Positions 43,038-54,045 of a DNA stretch of 64,000 nucleotides are shown here, in pieces. How positions within the stretch are numbered: the stretch's first letter is position 1; each line of letters begins with the position of its first letter. Made by a program: the position numbers and the translations under genes. The notes beneath the pieces were generated by a model that saw only the letters and a list, made by a program, of their open reading frames with translations, ran no database searches and was not told the DNA's origin. Source of the DNA: CAIWHR01 sp963788185 (lineage in GTDB: Bacteria; Pseudomonadota; Gammaproteobacteria; Burkholderiales; Casimicrobiaceae); assembly GCA_963788185.1 (NCBI GenBank), contig CAWBGE010000008.1, forward strand, positions 56,914 to 120,913. The letters are read 5' to 3'.

Positions 43038-43040
43038 TGT

Positions 43041-43398
43041 TGGCGCGCTTCGTCTCTCGGGTTGAGTTCGCCAGAACGAACAGACCGAGCAGGTTGCCTG
43101 CACATTGCCACCCCATGGGACCGCCTCAACCGGGAGGCCCGCAATCCTTGTTTGCAGCCTTGTCTTGCATCTGGGTAGTGAAGTGCCGTGCCGTCAGTCA
43201 TCCGGTGGTCCGCACCGAGTCGGCTTAGCAGCAGGGAGACCGAAGCCGCGTCCGCGCACTATATGCGGCAGCGCACAGACGACCGCGCAATCATGTGCAA
43301 GTTTGCAACCTGCACGAGGTAGAAGCATGGCGGCAGTTCGTACGCGGGGATACCGGTGCAAAGGGAGGGTCTTCACACTTCGAATGGAGGAAGACCCC
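43041..43398. other. Intergenic stretch, no gene seen
   Basis: 358 bp between the terminator and the small membrane protein; no supportable frame, repeat or RNA. Confidence 0.4.
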
Positions 43399-43572
43399 AT
43401 GACCTATGGATGGATTGCACTGGCAATCATCTTTTGGGCGCTCGGCATGACTTTGGCCATCATCTTGATGCGCATGGCGGGCGACCAGGACCGCGCGGCC
43501 CGACACTCCGAGAGGGAACTCTTTCCCTTTTCGGACGTGTCCATAACTGGCATGGGCCCCTGGCGCGACTAA
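43399..43572 (+). CDS. Small single-pass membrane protein
   Basis: 57 residues. A strong GGAGG lies before the ATG. One transmembrane helix (WIALAIIFWALGMTLAIILM) is followed by a charged cytoplasmic or periplasmic tail of 30 residues. Unknown function; the ribosome site and hydrophobic pattern make it a credible gene. Confidence 0.6.
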   Translation: MTYGWIALAIIFWALGMTLAIILMRMAGDQDRAARHSERELFPFSDVSITGMGPWRD

Positions 43573-43955
43573 GCTCCCCGAGCGCTTGGTGCGCATACCC
43601 GGCGCACCGCTTCGCCATGAATGCGGCGTGTTCATGCGCGGAGCGGATGCAGACGATGACGTAATGCCAAGGCGCCCTGGCCTGTGGCAAATTGTCGGCC
43701 CTGCATGTTGCGGCGGCGGCGAAATGGCCGCAATTCGCGCTGGTTCTCTGCGTGCGATTTGACACGGTAAGAGGTCTCGTCTACCGCCTCGCGTCGCTCT
43801 CAGCGGCTCAACTCGCCAGAAAAACGCACGCGGTCGCGCCGCCATTAGGGTCATTTGGGGTGAACACCCCATTTTTCATGGCCAGCTTTCAGATTACGGT
43901 ACGCGCTCGCTTGACCTGCCGAATGTGGGCTCCAGCAGGAACACCGGAGGGACCT
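43573..43955. other. Intergenic stretch, no gene seen
   Basis: 383 bp; only compositional frames. The last 15 bases carry the CGGAGG ribosome site of the next gene. Confidence 0.4.
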
Positions 43956-44435
43956 ATGAATGAAGCGACGGGTGTATTCCAGGCGAGGCTGCAGACACTG
44001 GAACACCGACACAGCGCGTTGCTTGAAAGTCACGCCGATTTGCGAGGGCGGTACGAGTCCTTGCTCAAGGTGACGAAAGACCTGGCCGGCCATGCAGCCG
44101 ATGCATCCGTACGAGCATCGGTATCTGCAGAACAGGCGCGACTGGCAGGGAACAAAGCAGTTGCCGCTGCGAGGTACGCTGCTGCTCATGGCGAACGACA
44201 AATGGCCGACGACGCGTTTGCGGCAGCAAAAGCGGCAGCGGATGCTGCAGCGCATGCTACCCAAGCGGCGGCAATGGCATGGAAAGTCGTGCTCGTCGCG
44301 GCAGGGCATGGTACTGAACGTGAACTCCTGTCACAGTCGTGGCGTTCGTGGGAGGCGTCAAAGGCGGCCTTCGCGGATGCGTCCGAGGTCATGACGAACG
44401 TAACCCGTGCGGCGTGGGCACTTGGCCAGCGCTGA
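43956..44435 (+). CDS. Alanine-rich coiled-coil hypothetical protein
   Basis: 159 residues, soluble, almost entirely helical. LQTLEHRHSALLESHADLRGR starts a coiled coil; the middle is an Ala-rich run (AAARYAAAHGERQMADDAFA) as in phasin-like or chemotaxis-signal helices. CGGAGGGACCT precedes the ATG. No named family recognised; phasin-like granule binding is a speculation. Confidence 0.6.
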   Translation: MNEATGVFQARLQTLEHRHSALLESHADLRGRYESLLKVTKDLAGHAADASVRASVSAEQARLAGNKAVAAARYAAAHGERQMADDAFAAAKAAADAAAHATQAAAMAWKVVLVAAGHGTERELLSQSWRSWEASKAAFADASEVMTNVTRAAWALGQR

Positions 44436-44849
44436 CAGACGTGTCACCCATCTGGCCCTCGCCCGGCGTCGACCGAAGCGACCACGAAAACGGGGGCACG
44501 GGCTTCCCGGCGTCCCTCCACGAAAGCAAAGCACTGCGAGTCGCCGCGTACGTCGCTGAAGCCTCGCATCGCTCTCGCAGGCCCACCGCAGAACCGTATA
44601 GCGCACGCTCGCGTCGTCCGGGTCGCGCCCGTGCCGTCGGATGCAGCCGGCTACGCTCTCGTTCGGCATCGCGACGACGACCACCTCATTGCGGATGTAT
44701 CGCGAACACCGCAATTAGATGTCGCAGCCTGCGGTCTTGAAGACCTGAAGCCGAATGGCCGTGCTTCAAGTCGGCAACGGTTCGCGATCGACCCCGAAGA
44801 GTCCTTCGAACTTCTGGGAAGCCGACGTTCGTTTGTCGTGCCTTTGTGG
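44436..44849. other. Intergenic stretch, no gene seen
   Basis: 414 bp between convergent genes; overlapping short frames on both strands without recognisable domains. Confidence 0.4.
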
Positions 44850-45530
44850 CTAGCCGCCGCCTTGCATCGCTCCTGATTTCAACCGGCAAATACCGGGCGT
44901 TGCCGCAAGCACCCCCGCGAACATCGCCGCCGCGACACTTCTCGCGCTGATCGGTCGTACTCCCCTCGGCACGATCCAACTCACCGGGCCAAGGAAGCGG
45001 GTCGCCAAGTCTTCGGCACGGCGCGCCGGCCGCCCCAAGGCCGCGCGGTCGCCCAGCAACAACGATGGCTGCGCGATGACGACGATTTCATAGCCGAGCT
45101 GTGCGACAGCGACTTCCATCTCGCCTTTGATGCGGTTGTAGAAGACGCGGGATCTCGGATCAGCGCCCATCGCTGACACAACCGCAAGGCGCTTCGCTCC
45201 TACATCCAATGCGCCGCGGGCAATGTTTACCACGTAATCGAAGTCGACTTGCCGGAACGCGTGCTCCGATCCAGCAACTTTGATCGTGGTGCCCAGTGCG
45301 ATGAACACGTCGTCCGCCGCCGGGAGTGCGGAACTTGGCAGTTGGGCGAAATCAACTTTTTGAACCTTCAGCTTGGCGCTGGGCGGCAGGTTCGATGCCA
45401 CCCGGCGCACCAACAGATGCACCCTGCGGTATCGGTCGCTTGCGAGCAGCAGCGAAAGAAGCGCACGACCGACGAGTCCGGTGCCGCCCACTAGCAGGGC
45501 AGTGCGTTTTATCCCCACTTGGCTATTCAT
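44850..45530 (-). CDS. NAD(P)-binding atypical SDR (HTATIP2/oxidoreductase-like)
   Basis: 226 residues. Rossmann motif TALLVGGTGLVGRALLSLLL, then DDVFIALGTT, VDFDYVVNIARGALDVGAKR and VVSAMGADPRSRVFYNRIKG with the Tyr-x-x-x-Lys pattern (Tyr in FYNRIKG). This is the NAD(P)H-binding atypical SDR family of unknown substrate, often annotated as nucleoside-diphosphate-sugar epimerase. A single gene. Confidence 0.82.
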   Translation of the reverse strand: MNSQVGIKRTALLVGGTGLVGRALLSLLLASDRYRRVHLLVRRVASNLPPSAKLKVQKVDFAQLPSSALPAADDVFIALGTTIKVAGSEHAFRQVDFDYVVNIARGALDVGAKRLAVVSAMGADPRSRVFYNRIKGEMEVAVAQLGYEIVVIAQPSLLLGDRAALGRPARRAEDLATRFLGPVSWIVPRGVRPISARSVAAAMFAGVLAATPGICRLKSGAMQGGG

Positions 45531-46166
45531 GGAAGCACTTTACGCGCGCGGCCGCGCATTGCCACCTATCTGCCCAAAGATTGCCCGTACGGCTGACCAC
45601 CTCCGCCAGCGGCATTAGCCGGAGCGGCCAGTCAGCCGGCCACTGCCGGGTGGGTGCGAAGGCCATGGCGGTGGGCGGGTAGAGCACAGGCGAACGACTC
45701 GATGTGGACAGCTACGGCGCTCCAATTCGGTCGTAGAAATCGATCGAAGCCGCCGTTCAATACGCGGCAACGATGGGCCTCGATCTTGCTGAGCACCTAC
45801 AACAGAAAGCAGGGACTGCGCCTGCGCGCGCCCCTTCACTCTGCGAGCAATCCATCGCCGAGGTCGATCCCCATCCCAGCGCCCTGCGCGCACCTGAGTA
45901 CGAATTCGACCCGCGGTTCCACTGGAAGCAAGACCGTCGACGCTTGTCTATGGCCGACGCCGGGCGGACTCGTACTTGCCCTTGCCAGCCTCCCTGCGCG
46001 CGACCACCTTGGCTTCGCCGCCCGCCCGAAAGTGCCGCAACAAGCGTGCGCAGCAACCCGTCGCCACCGAAAGTGGACGCTTGACTCGACCGCTCTGCTC
46101 CTCCACATTCAAGCTTGCCGGTTGATTCGTCCTATCCGTCCCCTCTTCTGACCCTGCCGATCCACG
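45531..46166. other. Long intergenic stretch, no gene seen
   Basis: 636 bp. Frames on both strands lack domains and ribosome sites. No clear copy of the dispersed repeat, though 45690-45770 is loosely similar in style. Confidence 0.4.
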
Positions 46167-47126
<960 letters not shown>

Positions 47127-47210
47127 CAGCGATCGTTCAAGCCGCGTACGGCACGCGGGGACGCAACCACGCGAGCCATTCGACTGCCGCGGCGACCGCG
47201 AATGGCCGGA

Positions 47211-47239
47211 GTTGGCCGAACCACGACCGTCGGAACTGG
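47211..47239. repeat. Partial copy of the dispersed repeat (copy D)
   Basis: GTTGGCCGAACCACGACCGT resembles one end of copy C (GTTGGCCGGACTGAGACCGT, 15 of 20 bases the same). Only this edge is recognisable. Confidence 0.35.
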
Positions 47240-47350
47240 TGCCGTCCACGTAGAATCTTTGGACCGAGACGTGGCAAGCCTCGGCTCAACAACGATCGCC
47301 TACGCTGCCGGCTGGACCGGCACCGGCGTTTCCCATCCGAGGTCACGACC

Positions 47351-47809
47351 ATGGCACTACGACGATCCCTGGCCGCGTCGGCCTGTTGCCTCTGGCTGCT
47401 GCAGGCCTTCGTCGCCTCGCCGGCGGCAGCCCCGACGACGAACACGGACGCCCCGGGAGAACGACGCATCTGGATGGCGGTGGGTGAACGCAGGTTCGCG
47501 GTCACCCTCGCGGACAACGAGGCCGCGCGCGCGTTCGCGTCCCAGCTGCCCCTGACCCTCGACATGCCCGACCTGAACGGCAACGAGAAGCACCAGAAGC
47601 TGCCGAAGGCCCTCCCGACCAACGTCACCCGGCCAGGAACGATCCGCAACGGCGACCTGATGCTTTGGGGCGCCGATACCCTGGTCGTCTTCTACCTCAC
47701 CTTCGACTCGCCCTACTCGTACACGCGCTTGGGTCGCATTGAGGATGCCGCGGCACTGCCGCAGGCGCTGGGGCGCGGACAGGTGCGCGTAATGTTTGCG
47801 AAGGATTAG
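47351..47809 (+). CDS. Exported cyclophilin-like fold protein
   Basis: 152 residues. Leader SLAASACCLWLLQAFVASPA is a probable signal peptide. The mature part (FAVTLADNEAARAFASQLPL, GDLMLWGADTLVVFYLTFDS, YTRLGRIED) follows the cyclophilin-like-fold (DUF4430-adjacent, TM1367-like) pattern of bacterial exported proteins. Prolyl isomerase activity cannot be assumed. Confidence 0.72.
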   Translation: MALRRSLAASACCLWLLQAFVASPAAAPTTNTDAPGERRIWMAVGERRFAVTLADNEAARAFASQLPLTLDMPDLNGNEKHQKLPKALPTNVTRPGTIRNGDLMLWGADTLVVFYLTFDSPYSYTRLGRIEDAAALPQALGRGQVRVMFAKD

Positions 47810-48482
47810 CAGCCGCGCAGGGGTGCGCCCCGCGCGAATTGGCTCGACCCCCAGTCGCACGCCCGGGCCTAACGCGGCAGGCGTCCCGTGGTGTCGTCGC
47901 CGTCACACGTCCATTGGCCGGTCAGTGACCTTCCAGTTCGAACTCGAGCGACTTGATCGTCGTCGGTCGCGGTTCGACCCGATCCTGACGTTGTGCGGAG
48001 CCGGAAGCGGGCATTGAAACCGATGGAAGCTACCGTTCGGGTCGCGGCAAGGGGGCGGCCGCAACATTCATCAGCAGGGTCAGAACGACCTTGCCGCAGC
48101 CGCGTCTCGCTTATGAGTCGATCAACGCCTCGCTTGCTAAGCCGACGGTCGAGCGCCGTACGCTCGCGACGCCGGGTAGGTGTGTGCCTGCGGCCGCTGG
48201 CACGCGCTATGAACTCCCTGACGCTCGCAGAACCACCCGCCCCCGAGCTCTCCGGGCCCCGCAGCGACCCCCGATGTCCCAGCCTCCTATTTCGACCCGG
48301 GCAGGCGGAGACGTGTTTCGCTGCCCCCGACGACGCGACAGGGGCGACGAGCCTCGCGGCCGCGTATCGCGGGCAAGGCGTAAGGCGCACGAGTGTAAGG
48401 GCGACCCGCGATTCGCACAGGGCCGCAGCGTCCCGTATGATCGGATGGAAAGCGGCGGCCCGCCCGCCCCACAGGGAAGACG
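47810..48482. other. Intergenic stretch containing dispersed repeat copy B
   Basis: 673 bp with no gene; copy B is at 47912-47989. The remainder is GC-rich sequence with only shadow frames. Confidence 0.45.
47912..47989 (-). repeat. Dispersed intergenic repeat, copy B
   Basis: On the minus strand: GTCAGGATCGGGTCGAACCG, CGACCGACGACGATCAAGTC, GCTCGAGTTCGAACTGGAAG, GTCACTGACCGGCCAATG. This is the clearest copy and the best consensus seed. Confidence 0.6.
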
Positions 48483-48905
48483 ATGACGATCGACGATGAC
48501 AAGCCGAGGCTCGGACTGGACTCGGGCACGCGCGCCGGATCGCCGCCCGGACCGTTGAACAAGCTGCTGGGCATCGTGATCGGCGGGGTGGTGGTGGTTG
48601 TCTCGCTGCTGTTCTCGGTCGTTGTCTTCGCTGTCGTGCTGGCGGTCGGCGCGATCGTTGGAGCATACCTCTGGTGGCGCACCCGCGAGCTGCGCAGGCA
48701 GATCCGCGCGCAGATGGAGACGCAGATGCAGGCCCAGCGCGATGCGGCGTCCGGTGCGCGACATGGCTGGACGCGCGGCTGGCCGCCGCAGAGCGGCAAC
48801 GACGCACGGCCTGCGGACGTCGTGATCGAGGGCGACTACATCCGCGAAGCGCCGCGCGACGATGCGGATGCGCCGCGCAACGCCGACGAGACGCCGCGCC
48901 GCTGA
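48483..48905 (+). CDS. Single-pass membrane protein, hypothetical
   Basis: 140 residues. An acidic 25-residue N-terminus, one long hydrophobic stretch (GIVIGGVVVVVSLLFSVVVF and onward to LWWRTRELRRQIR), then a charged Gln/Asp/Arg-rich tail with VVIEGDYIRE. Typical of small betaproteobacterial inner-membrane proteins with unknown role. It is followed after 52 bp by an oxidoreductase on the same strand. Confidence 0.7.
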   Translation: MTIDDDKPRLGLDSGTRAGSPPGPLNKLLGIVIGGVVVVVSLLFSVVVFAVVLAVGAIVGAYLWWRTRELRRQIRAQMETQMQAQRDAASGARHGWTRGWPPQSGNDARPADVVIEGDYIREAPRDDADAPRNADETPRR

Positions 48906-48957
48906 TCCTGCGAAGGGCGGCCGCCGCTCGACCGAACAAGTTTGCCGGAGAGTCGGG

Positions 48958-49983
48958 ATGCCAAACACCGCCAACGTGAACCGCCAAATCCTTCTGAAGG
49001 CACGCCCCACCGGCACTCCTCAGGCCGAGCACTTCGAGCTGGTCGACGGGCCCGTGCCGCAGCCCCAGGACGGCCAGGTATTGGTGCGCAACGTCTACCT
49101 GTCGGTGGACCCCGCAATGCGCGGCTGGGTCAATGCCGTGGCCAACTACTCCGAACCGGTGCCAATCGGCGGTGTGATGCGATCGCTCGCTGCGGGGTGG
49201 ATCGTCAGTTCCAGACACCCCGACTACAGCGCGGGCGATCTCGTCAGCGGATGGTTCGGCTGGCAGGACTTTGCCTCGGTCGACCCGAAGGCGATCGACG
49301 CGAGGATACCCGATGCGAGCCTGCCGCTGTCCGCTTGGCTCGGCGTGCTAGGCCTGAACGGCGTCACCGCCTACTTCGGACTGCTCGACGTCGGCCAACC
49401 CGCCCAGGGCGAGACCGTTGCGGTCTCGACGGCCGCCGGAGCGGTGGGCTCGTGTGTCGGGCAGATCGCGAAGATCAAGGGTTGTCGCTCGGTCGGCATC
49501 GCGGGTGGCAGTCGGAAGACGCGGCTTTGTCTCGACGAGTTCGGTTACGACGCGGCCATCGACTACAAGCGCGACGATGTCGAAGCCGCGCTCGCGTCCG
49601 CCTGCCCGCAGGGCATCGACGTCTATTTCGACAACACCTCGGGCCCGATCAGCGATACCGTGATGCGCCACTTGCGCATCGGCGCGCGCGTTGTGATCTG
49701 CGGCACCGCGTCCATCGCGAACTGGGACCCACTGCCGCAGGGCCCGCGCGTGGAGCGCCATCTGCTGGTCAAGCGCGCGCGCATGCAGGGGTTCGTGATA
49801 ATGGACTTCAAGGCACGCTATCCGGAGGCGCAGGCCGCGCTCGCGCGGTGGGTGCGCGAGGGTCGGATCCGTTACCGTGAGGACGTGCTCGACGGAATCG
49901 AGCAGGCGCCGGGCGCGATCGCGGGTCTTTATCGTGGAGAGAATCTCGGCAAACGGCTGATCCGGATCGCGCCGGATAGCTGA
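48958..49983 (+). CDS. NADP-dependent oxidoreductase, MDR/leukotriene B4 dehydrogenase-like
   Basis: 341 residues. VYLSVDPAMRGWV and the nucleotide motif AVSTAAGAVGSCVGQIAKIK with GCRSVGIAGG are diagnostic of the zinc-independent medium-chain reductases (curcumin/prostaglandin reductases, YncB/CurA). They reduce alpha,beta-unsaturated ketones with NADPH. GGAGAG before ATG at 48958. Probably a detoxification enzyme. Confidence 0.9.
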   Translation: MPNTANVNRQILLKARPTGTPQAEHFELVDGPVPQPQDGQVLVRNVYLSVDPAMRGWVNAVANYSEPVPIGGVMRSLAAGWIVSSRHPDYSAGDLVSGWFGWQDFASVDPKAIDARIPDASLPLSAWLGVLGLNGVTAYFGLLDVGQPAQGETVAVSTAAGAVGSCVGQIAKIKGCRSVGIAGGSRKTRLCLDEFGYDAAIDYKRDDVEAALASACPQGIDVYFDNTSGPISDTVMRHLRIGARVVICGTASIANWDPLPQGPRVERHLLVKRARMQGFVIMDFKARYPEAQAALARWVREGRIRYREDVLDGIEQAPGAIAGLYRGENLGKRLIRIAPDS

Positions 49984-50319
49984 GTCAGCGGAGCACGCGA
50001 CCCCACCGCGCGGCACGACCGCCTCGCCGCGCTCGTGCCGCCATCAAGCGTGCACCGCCACCGCTCCTTCGGCGTGCAGGCGCAGACGGCCGCTTCCAAG
50101 CAAATTGGCTGACGAGGCCGAAGGTCTGTCACAGCCGATCTCGGCCAGTGATGCGAAGTTGATCCGACGTTGCCCGTTGGATCAAATCATGGCTTTTGCA
50201 CTTCATTCGCCACCGAGTTGCCCCGATTTGCCGCGGCACGCGCTGACGTCGCGTGCACGCCTGGCAATCGACGACCTCGCGTCATCTCCCGCTTCTACGG
50301 CGCACCCTGCCCGTTCCCT
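49984..50319. other. Intergenic stretch, no gene seen
   Basis: 336 bp between convergent stops; no terminator hairpin with T-run was identified. Confidence 0.4.
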
Positions 50320-51960
50320 TCACGGCAACCGCGCCATCAACGTCGCTGCCGCCCGCTCGCTCATCACCAGCGACAACTGCATGCTGGCGCGCGTCGCCCC
50401 GACATACAACCGCCGCTCGGCCCGCTCGTCGAGCGCGTCGAAGTCGATCTCGGTCAGGATGATGCACGGCGCCGACTGCCCTTTGAAGCGAAAGACGGTC
50501 TCGACCAGTATGTCGCCGGCCTGGCACACCGGCTGCCCCGTCGCGTCATAGGTGCCGTCGAAGCGGCGCAGCGTGCACCCGCCGAGTTGGTCGAACGCCA
50601 TCAGCGCCGACCGCTCGCGCCCACAGTACGTCAGCACCACAATGTCGCTGTCCTTGAAGCCCGCCTGCCGCGCACGTCTGATCGCGGCCACCGTGGCATC
50701 CTTGAGACCGGTGAAGTCGACGTAGCTGACGATAGCGATGCCGTCACCTTCCAGCGGCGCCCCCGCCTCAACGTGCTTGCCAAGATCGACGAACATGCCG
50801 ATTTGCCGCAACACGTCGCGCGGAGTCCGGTAATTGACGTCGGCGTGCAGCGTCACCCAGCCCGGCAGTTCTACGGACGGCTTGTCGTAAAGGTTTTGCA
50901 TCGGATCCTCGAGCCACCACGCCTTGCCCTCCGGCTTGAGGTAGCGCAGCAGCGCGTCCGCCCACGCTTGGGCGAAATCCTGACCCTCGTCGATCACCAG
51001 CACGTCGACGAGATCCTCCGCTGCGGGCTTCGTGGCAACCAACGCGTCCGCGAGACGATCGAACACGCCGGTGGCCCGAAAGTCGGGCGGCTCACCCCGC
51101 GCGCGGAGAAGCTGATCGCCGAGCATGTGAAAGGTCGTCACTCGCGTCCCCGGCGGGGCCAGCCGTGCCAGGTGATCGGCGAGCGGCCGATTGAAACAAA
51201 CGTACGCGGCCCGCAGCCCCTTGGCGGCTGCGTCCTCCAGCACGCGAAGCGCCAGTTGCGTCTTGCCCGACCCGGCGGTACCGACCACGCGTAAGCGGAA
51301 GGGCTCGAACGCGAGGCGACGCGCCCATGTTGCCAGCCCGCCCGACAGGCGGGTGACCCAGGTCCGCGCCTGCCCCACCAGTGCACCGGGGTCGGGTGCC
51401 AGGTTCAACTCGTCGGCGAGAAAGGCATGCACCGCCGCGCCGGTCGCGTCCGGGGCCACCGGCTGCGCCGCCAGCAACGCGACAACGATGGCCGCCAGGC
51501 GGTCCGCCTTGCCGGCATCGACAATGCGCTCCGGGGCAATGCCGGCGATGGCGGGACTGCGCAGGCGATGATCGGGGCAGTACAGCAGGTAGTCGAGCGC
51601 CACGGGTTGGCCCGCGTGCGCCTGCTTGAAACGGAACTGCAGCGCGTCCAGCGAGCGGTGGATCTGCTTCGCCACGCTCTTGAGCTTGTCCTTGTAGCGC
51701 TTGACCAGCCCTTCGGGGGTCTCTTCCAGCGCCCCGCTCTTCTGTTCGATCAGGACGGCCTGACCCTGCGGACCAACCACGATGAAATCGATTTCCCCGA
51801 AGACCGAATAGCCGTGATCAAGGCGCGTCCAGTGCACGCCGTGGTAAACGACAATGTCGTCCGGCAATTCGGCAGCGAGGCGGCGCAGCGTCGCGACTTC
51901 GAGCGGGGCCGTGCCGGCAGCTTCCAGTACCTCCCAACCGTCGGGTAGGGTGCGCGCCAT
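50320..51960 (-). CDS. NERD nuclease domain fused to a UvrD-type helicase
   Basis: 546 residues. The N-terminal NERD domain: GEIDFIVVGPQGQAVLIEQK (Glu56, Asp58, Glu72, Lys74), a PD-(D/E)xK-like site. Then a superfamily 1 helicase: Walker A GTAGSGKT (227-234), Walker B VLVIDEGQDF (Asp324, Glu325) and the late RRLYVGATRA motif. The helicase is minimal, lacking large 2B insertions. NERD-helicases are predicted DNA-processing or phage-defence enzymes. No partner genes adjoin it. Confidence 0.85.
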   Translation of the reverse strand: MARTLPDGWEVLEAAGTAPLEVATLRRLAAELPDDIVVYHGVHWTRLDHGYSVFGEIDFIVVGPQGQAVLIEQKSGALEETPEGLVKRYKDKLKSVAKQIHRSLDALQFRFKQAHAGQPVALDYLLYCPDHRLRSPAIAGIAPERIVDAGKADRLAAIVVALLAAQPVAPDATGAAVHAFLADELNLAPDPGALVGQARTWVTRLSGGLATWARRLAFEPFRLRVVGTAGSGKTQLALRVLEDAAAKGLRAAYVCFNRPLADHLARLAPPGTRVTTFHMLGDQLLRARGEPPDFRATGVFDRLADALVATKPAAEDLVDVLVIDEGQDFAQAWADALLRYLKPEGKAWWLEDPMQNLYDKPSVELPGWVTLHADVNYRTPRDVLRQIGMFVDLGKHVEAGAPLEGDGIAIVSYVDFTGLKDATVAAIRRARQAGFKDSDIVVLTYCGRERSALMAFDQLGGCTLRRFDGTYDATGQPVCQAGDILVETVFRFKGQSAPCIILTEIDFDALDERAERRLYVGATRASMQLSLVMSERAAATLMARLP

Positions 51961-52582
51961 AGGGGCAGTCCGGAGTCGTCAAAAGGTATGTGGAGCGTAC
52001 GCGAAACCGGCGTCGCGGAGTGCGGAAGCGAAGGTTGATTGCCCACAAATACGATAGCGATGCGCATAAGCAACTCAGGAACTTACTTTCGGATCGATTT
52101 CGCGAAGTGGCGACCATGTGTCGTTGCCACGACGGCGAACCGCCATGTAGTCACGGCGGTATGCTCGTCCGCCAATTCCAGAGCTACTTCCGTGAATCCG
52201 AGGTACATCTGCCGACGCCCAGGGAATTCTTTTCAAGCCGAACAGGGCGCCCATTAGACTGTACATGATGGAGTCGGCGCGACCGCGAAGAGCCCCAGCG
52301 AGACGAGACGCCACACCTTCACAAGGGCATCTTCTCTGCGGGAGATCCCGCCTAATGGCGGAGTCGAAAAACGAAAGAACTTCGCGCAGCAACTTGAAGA
52401 AGCGCTCATCGAAAAGCGCATGAATTCCGACGTCGTCGCTTCAGGGTTGAAAAATACCGTGCTTACGATTAAGTGGGCGCTTGCGAGTAGAGTAACAGCA
52501 TCGGATCTCACCAAATCTGGCATTATCAAAAACGCCGAAAGAAGAGGACGACGGTCGCGGACAGGTGAATGGAGGTTTGCAC
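51961..52582. other. Intergenic stretch, no gene seen
   Basis: 622 bp. A short plus frame near 52330-52590 (FAQQLEEALIEKRMNSDVVA, GLKNTVLTIKWALA) looks protein-like but has no start and is not recognised. Confidence 0.4.
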
Positions 52583-53731
52583 CTAGTCGAAGTCGAGCAC
52601 AATCTGCGCAGGCTCCTCGACTTTTTTCGCATTGGCGTGCTCCAGCCCACTGACTCGGACACCGAGTAGGCGGATCGGCCGACCAAAGTCCACTCGTTTC
52701 AAGCATTTCCCAGCAGCGCGACGTAGGGCCTCGGCGTCAGCGATGGGCCCGGCAAGCGTGAGGTCCCGGGTCACGGTCTTGAAGTCATCGAAGCGCAGCT
52801 TTACGCCAACGGTACGGCCGACATACCCCTTGCGCTGAAGATCAGCAGCTACCTGCGCGCACAGCCGGGCAAACACAGTGCGGAGCTCGTCCCGGTCGCG
52901 CACAGCACGCAAGTTTCGGTCGAAGGTGGTTTCGCGGCTCATTGACACGGGCTCGCTATGGGTCACCACGGGCCTATCGTCCAGACCGTGGGACACCTTG
53001 CGCAGCCATGCGCCATAGCTGCGCCCAAAGTGTTCAACAAGCCATGCTTCCTCGCAGGCGGCAATCTCACCAATGGTTGTGATCCCAAGAGCTGCGAGCT
53101 TCTCGTTGGCTTTCGGGCCGATCCCATTGATTTTGAGGGCGTGCATCGGCCAGATCCTCGACGGCAACTCCTCCATCGTGAGGACCGTGAATCCATCCGG
53201 CTTTTGCATGTCGGACGACAATTTTGCAAGGAGCTTGTTCGGCGCGATTCCGACCGAGCAAGTAAGGCCGGTGGCTTTGAATACGGCGGACTTCAGTCTG
53301 CGCGCGATTGGCTCTGATTCATCTTCCAAGTGCGAAATGTCGACGTATACCTCATCGATTCCGATATCCTCAATGATGGGACTGACCGATTGCACTGCAT
53401 CTTTGAAGAGGCACGAATACCTCCGGTATAGCTCAAAGTTGACCGGAAGGAGTACGGCATTCGGCGCGAGCCGTGCCGCTTTCATCGCAGGCAATCCAGA
53501 ATGAACCCCAAGCGCGCGTGCCTCATAGGTCGCCGTCGTTAGAACCCCTCGACCCACGTAGTCGCGTAGGCGGGAAAACTCGCGCGTGCCGTCTTCCTTG
53601 AGCCGTGGGGCATGCGAACGGTGGCCAGCGACAACCATGGGCAGCCCACGCAGCTCGGGGTACTGCGACAACTCGCAGGACGCGAAGAAAGCGTCCATGT
53701 CAATATGAGCTATGCGTCTGTCGCTTGGCAT
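52583..53731 (-). CDS. dinB: DNA polymerase IV (Y family)
   Basis: 382 residues. Palm motifs HIDMDAFFASCEL (Asp11, Asp13) and IGIDEVYVDIS (Asp126, Glu127) supply the metal ligands; SVGIAPNKLLAKLSSDMQKP and the helix-hairpin-helix KINGIGPKANEKL follow. The C-terminal AQIVLDFD is a plausible beta-clamp-binding peptide. It performs translesion synthesis. It stands alone, not in an imuAB-dnaE2 cassette. Confidence 0.93.
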   Translation of the reverse strand: MPSDRRIAHIDMDAFFASCELSQYPELRGLPMVVAGHRSHAPRLKEDGTREFSRLRDYVGRGVLTTATYEARALGVHSGLPAMKAARLAPNAVLLPVNFELYRRYSCLFKDAVQSVSPIIEDIGIDEVYVDISHLEDESEPIARRLKSAVFKATGLTCSVGIAPNKLLAKLSSDMQKPDGFTVLTMEELPSRIWPMHALKINGIGPKANEKLAALGITTIGEIAACEEAWLVEHFGRSYGAWLRKVSHGLDDRPVVTHSEPVSMSRETTFDRNLRAVRDRDELRTVFARLCAQVAADLQRKGYVGRTVGVKLRFDDFKTVTRDLTLAGPIADAEALRRAAGKCLKRVDFGRPIRLLGVRVSGLEHANAKKVEEPAQIVLDFD

Positions 53732-54045
53732 GCCAGGCAGTATTAGATGCTGGTTGAGTCGGTGTTGCCGTGGTGTTCGGCGAATTGAAGAACGATTGTG
53801 GCCGCACTCCTGCAGCGGTCAATCGGCGTGGCAGGCCGACACGACGGCGATCCGCTGCCTTCTGCCGACCGTATAGTGCGCGCCGAGATCGACCGCCCTG
53901 CTTTGGCCGGCATCATGAGGCTGCGACCGGAGCAGAAGATCATTGTGGCCCAATCGGTGGGTTAACCGAAGAAGGCCGCGTAGGGGTCGCTGCCTGGCCA
54001 TGACCCGCCGTTGACGCTTCTGCTCCAACCCTGCCGTTGATCTAT
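53732..54045. other. Intergenic stretch, no gene seen
   Basis: 314 bp; a segment near 53880 (CCGAGATCGACCGCC) is loosely like sequence at 31887, but no firm repeat could be defined. Confidence 0.35.
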
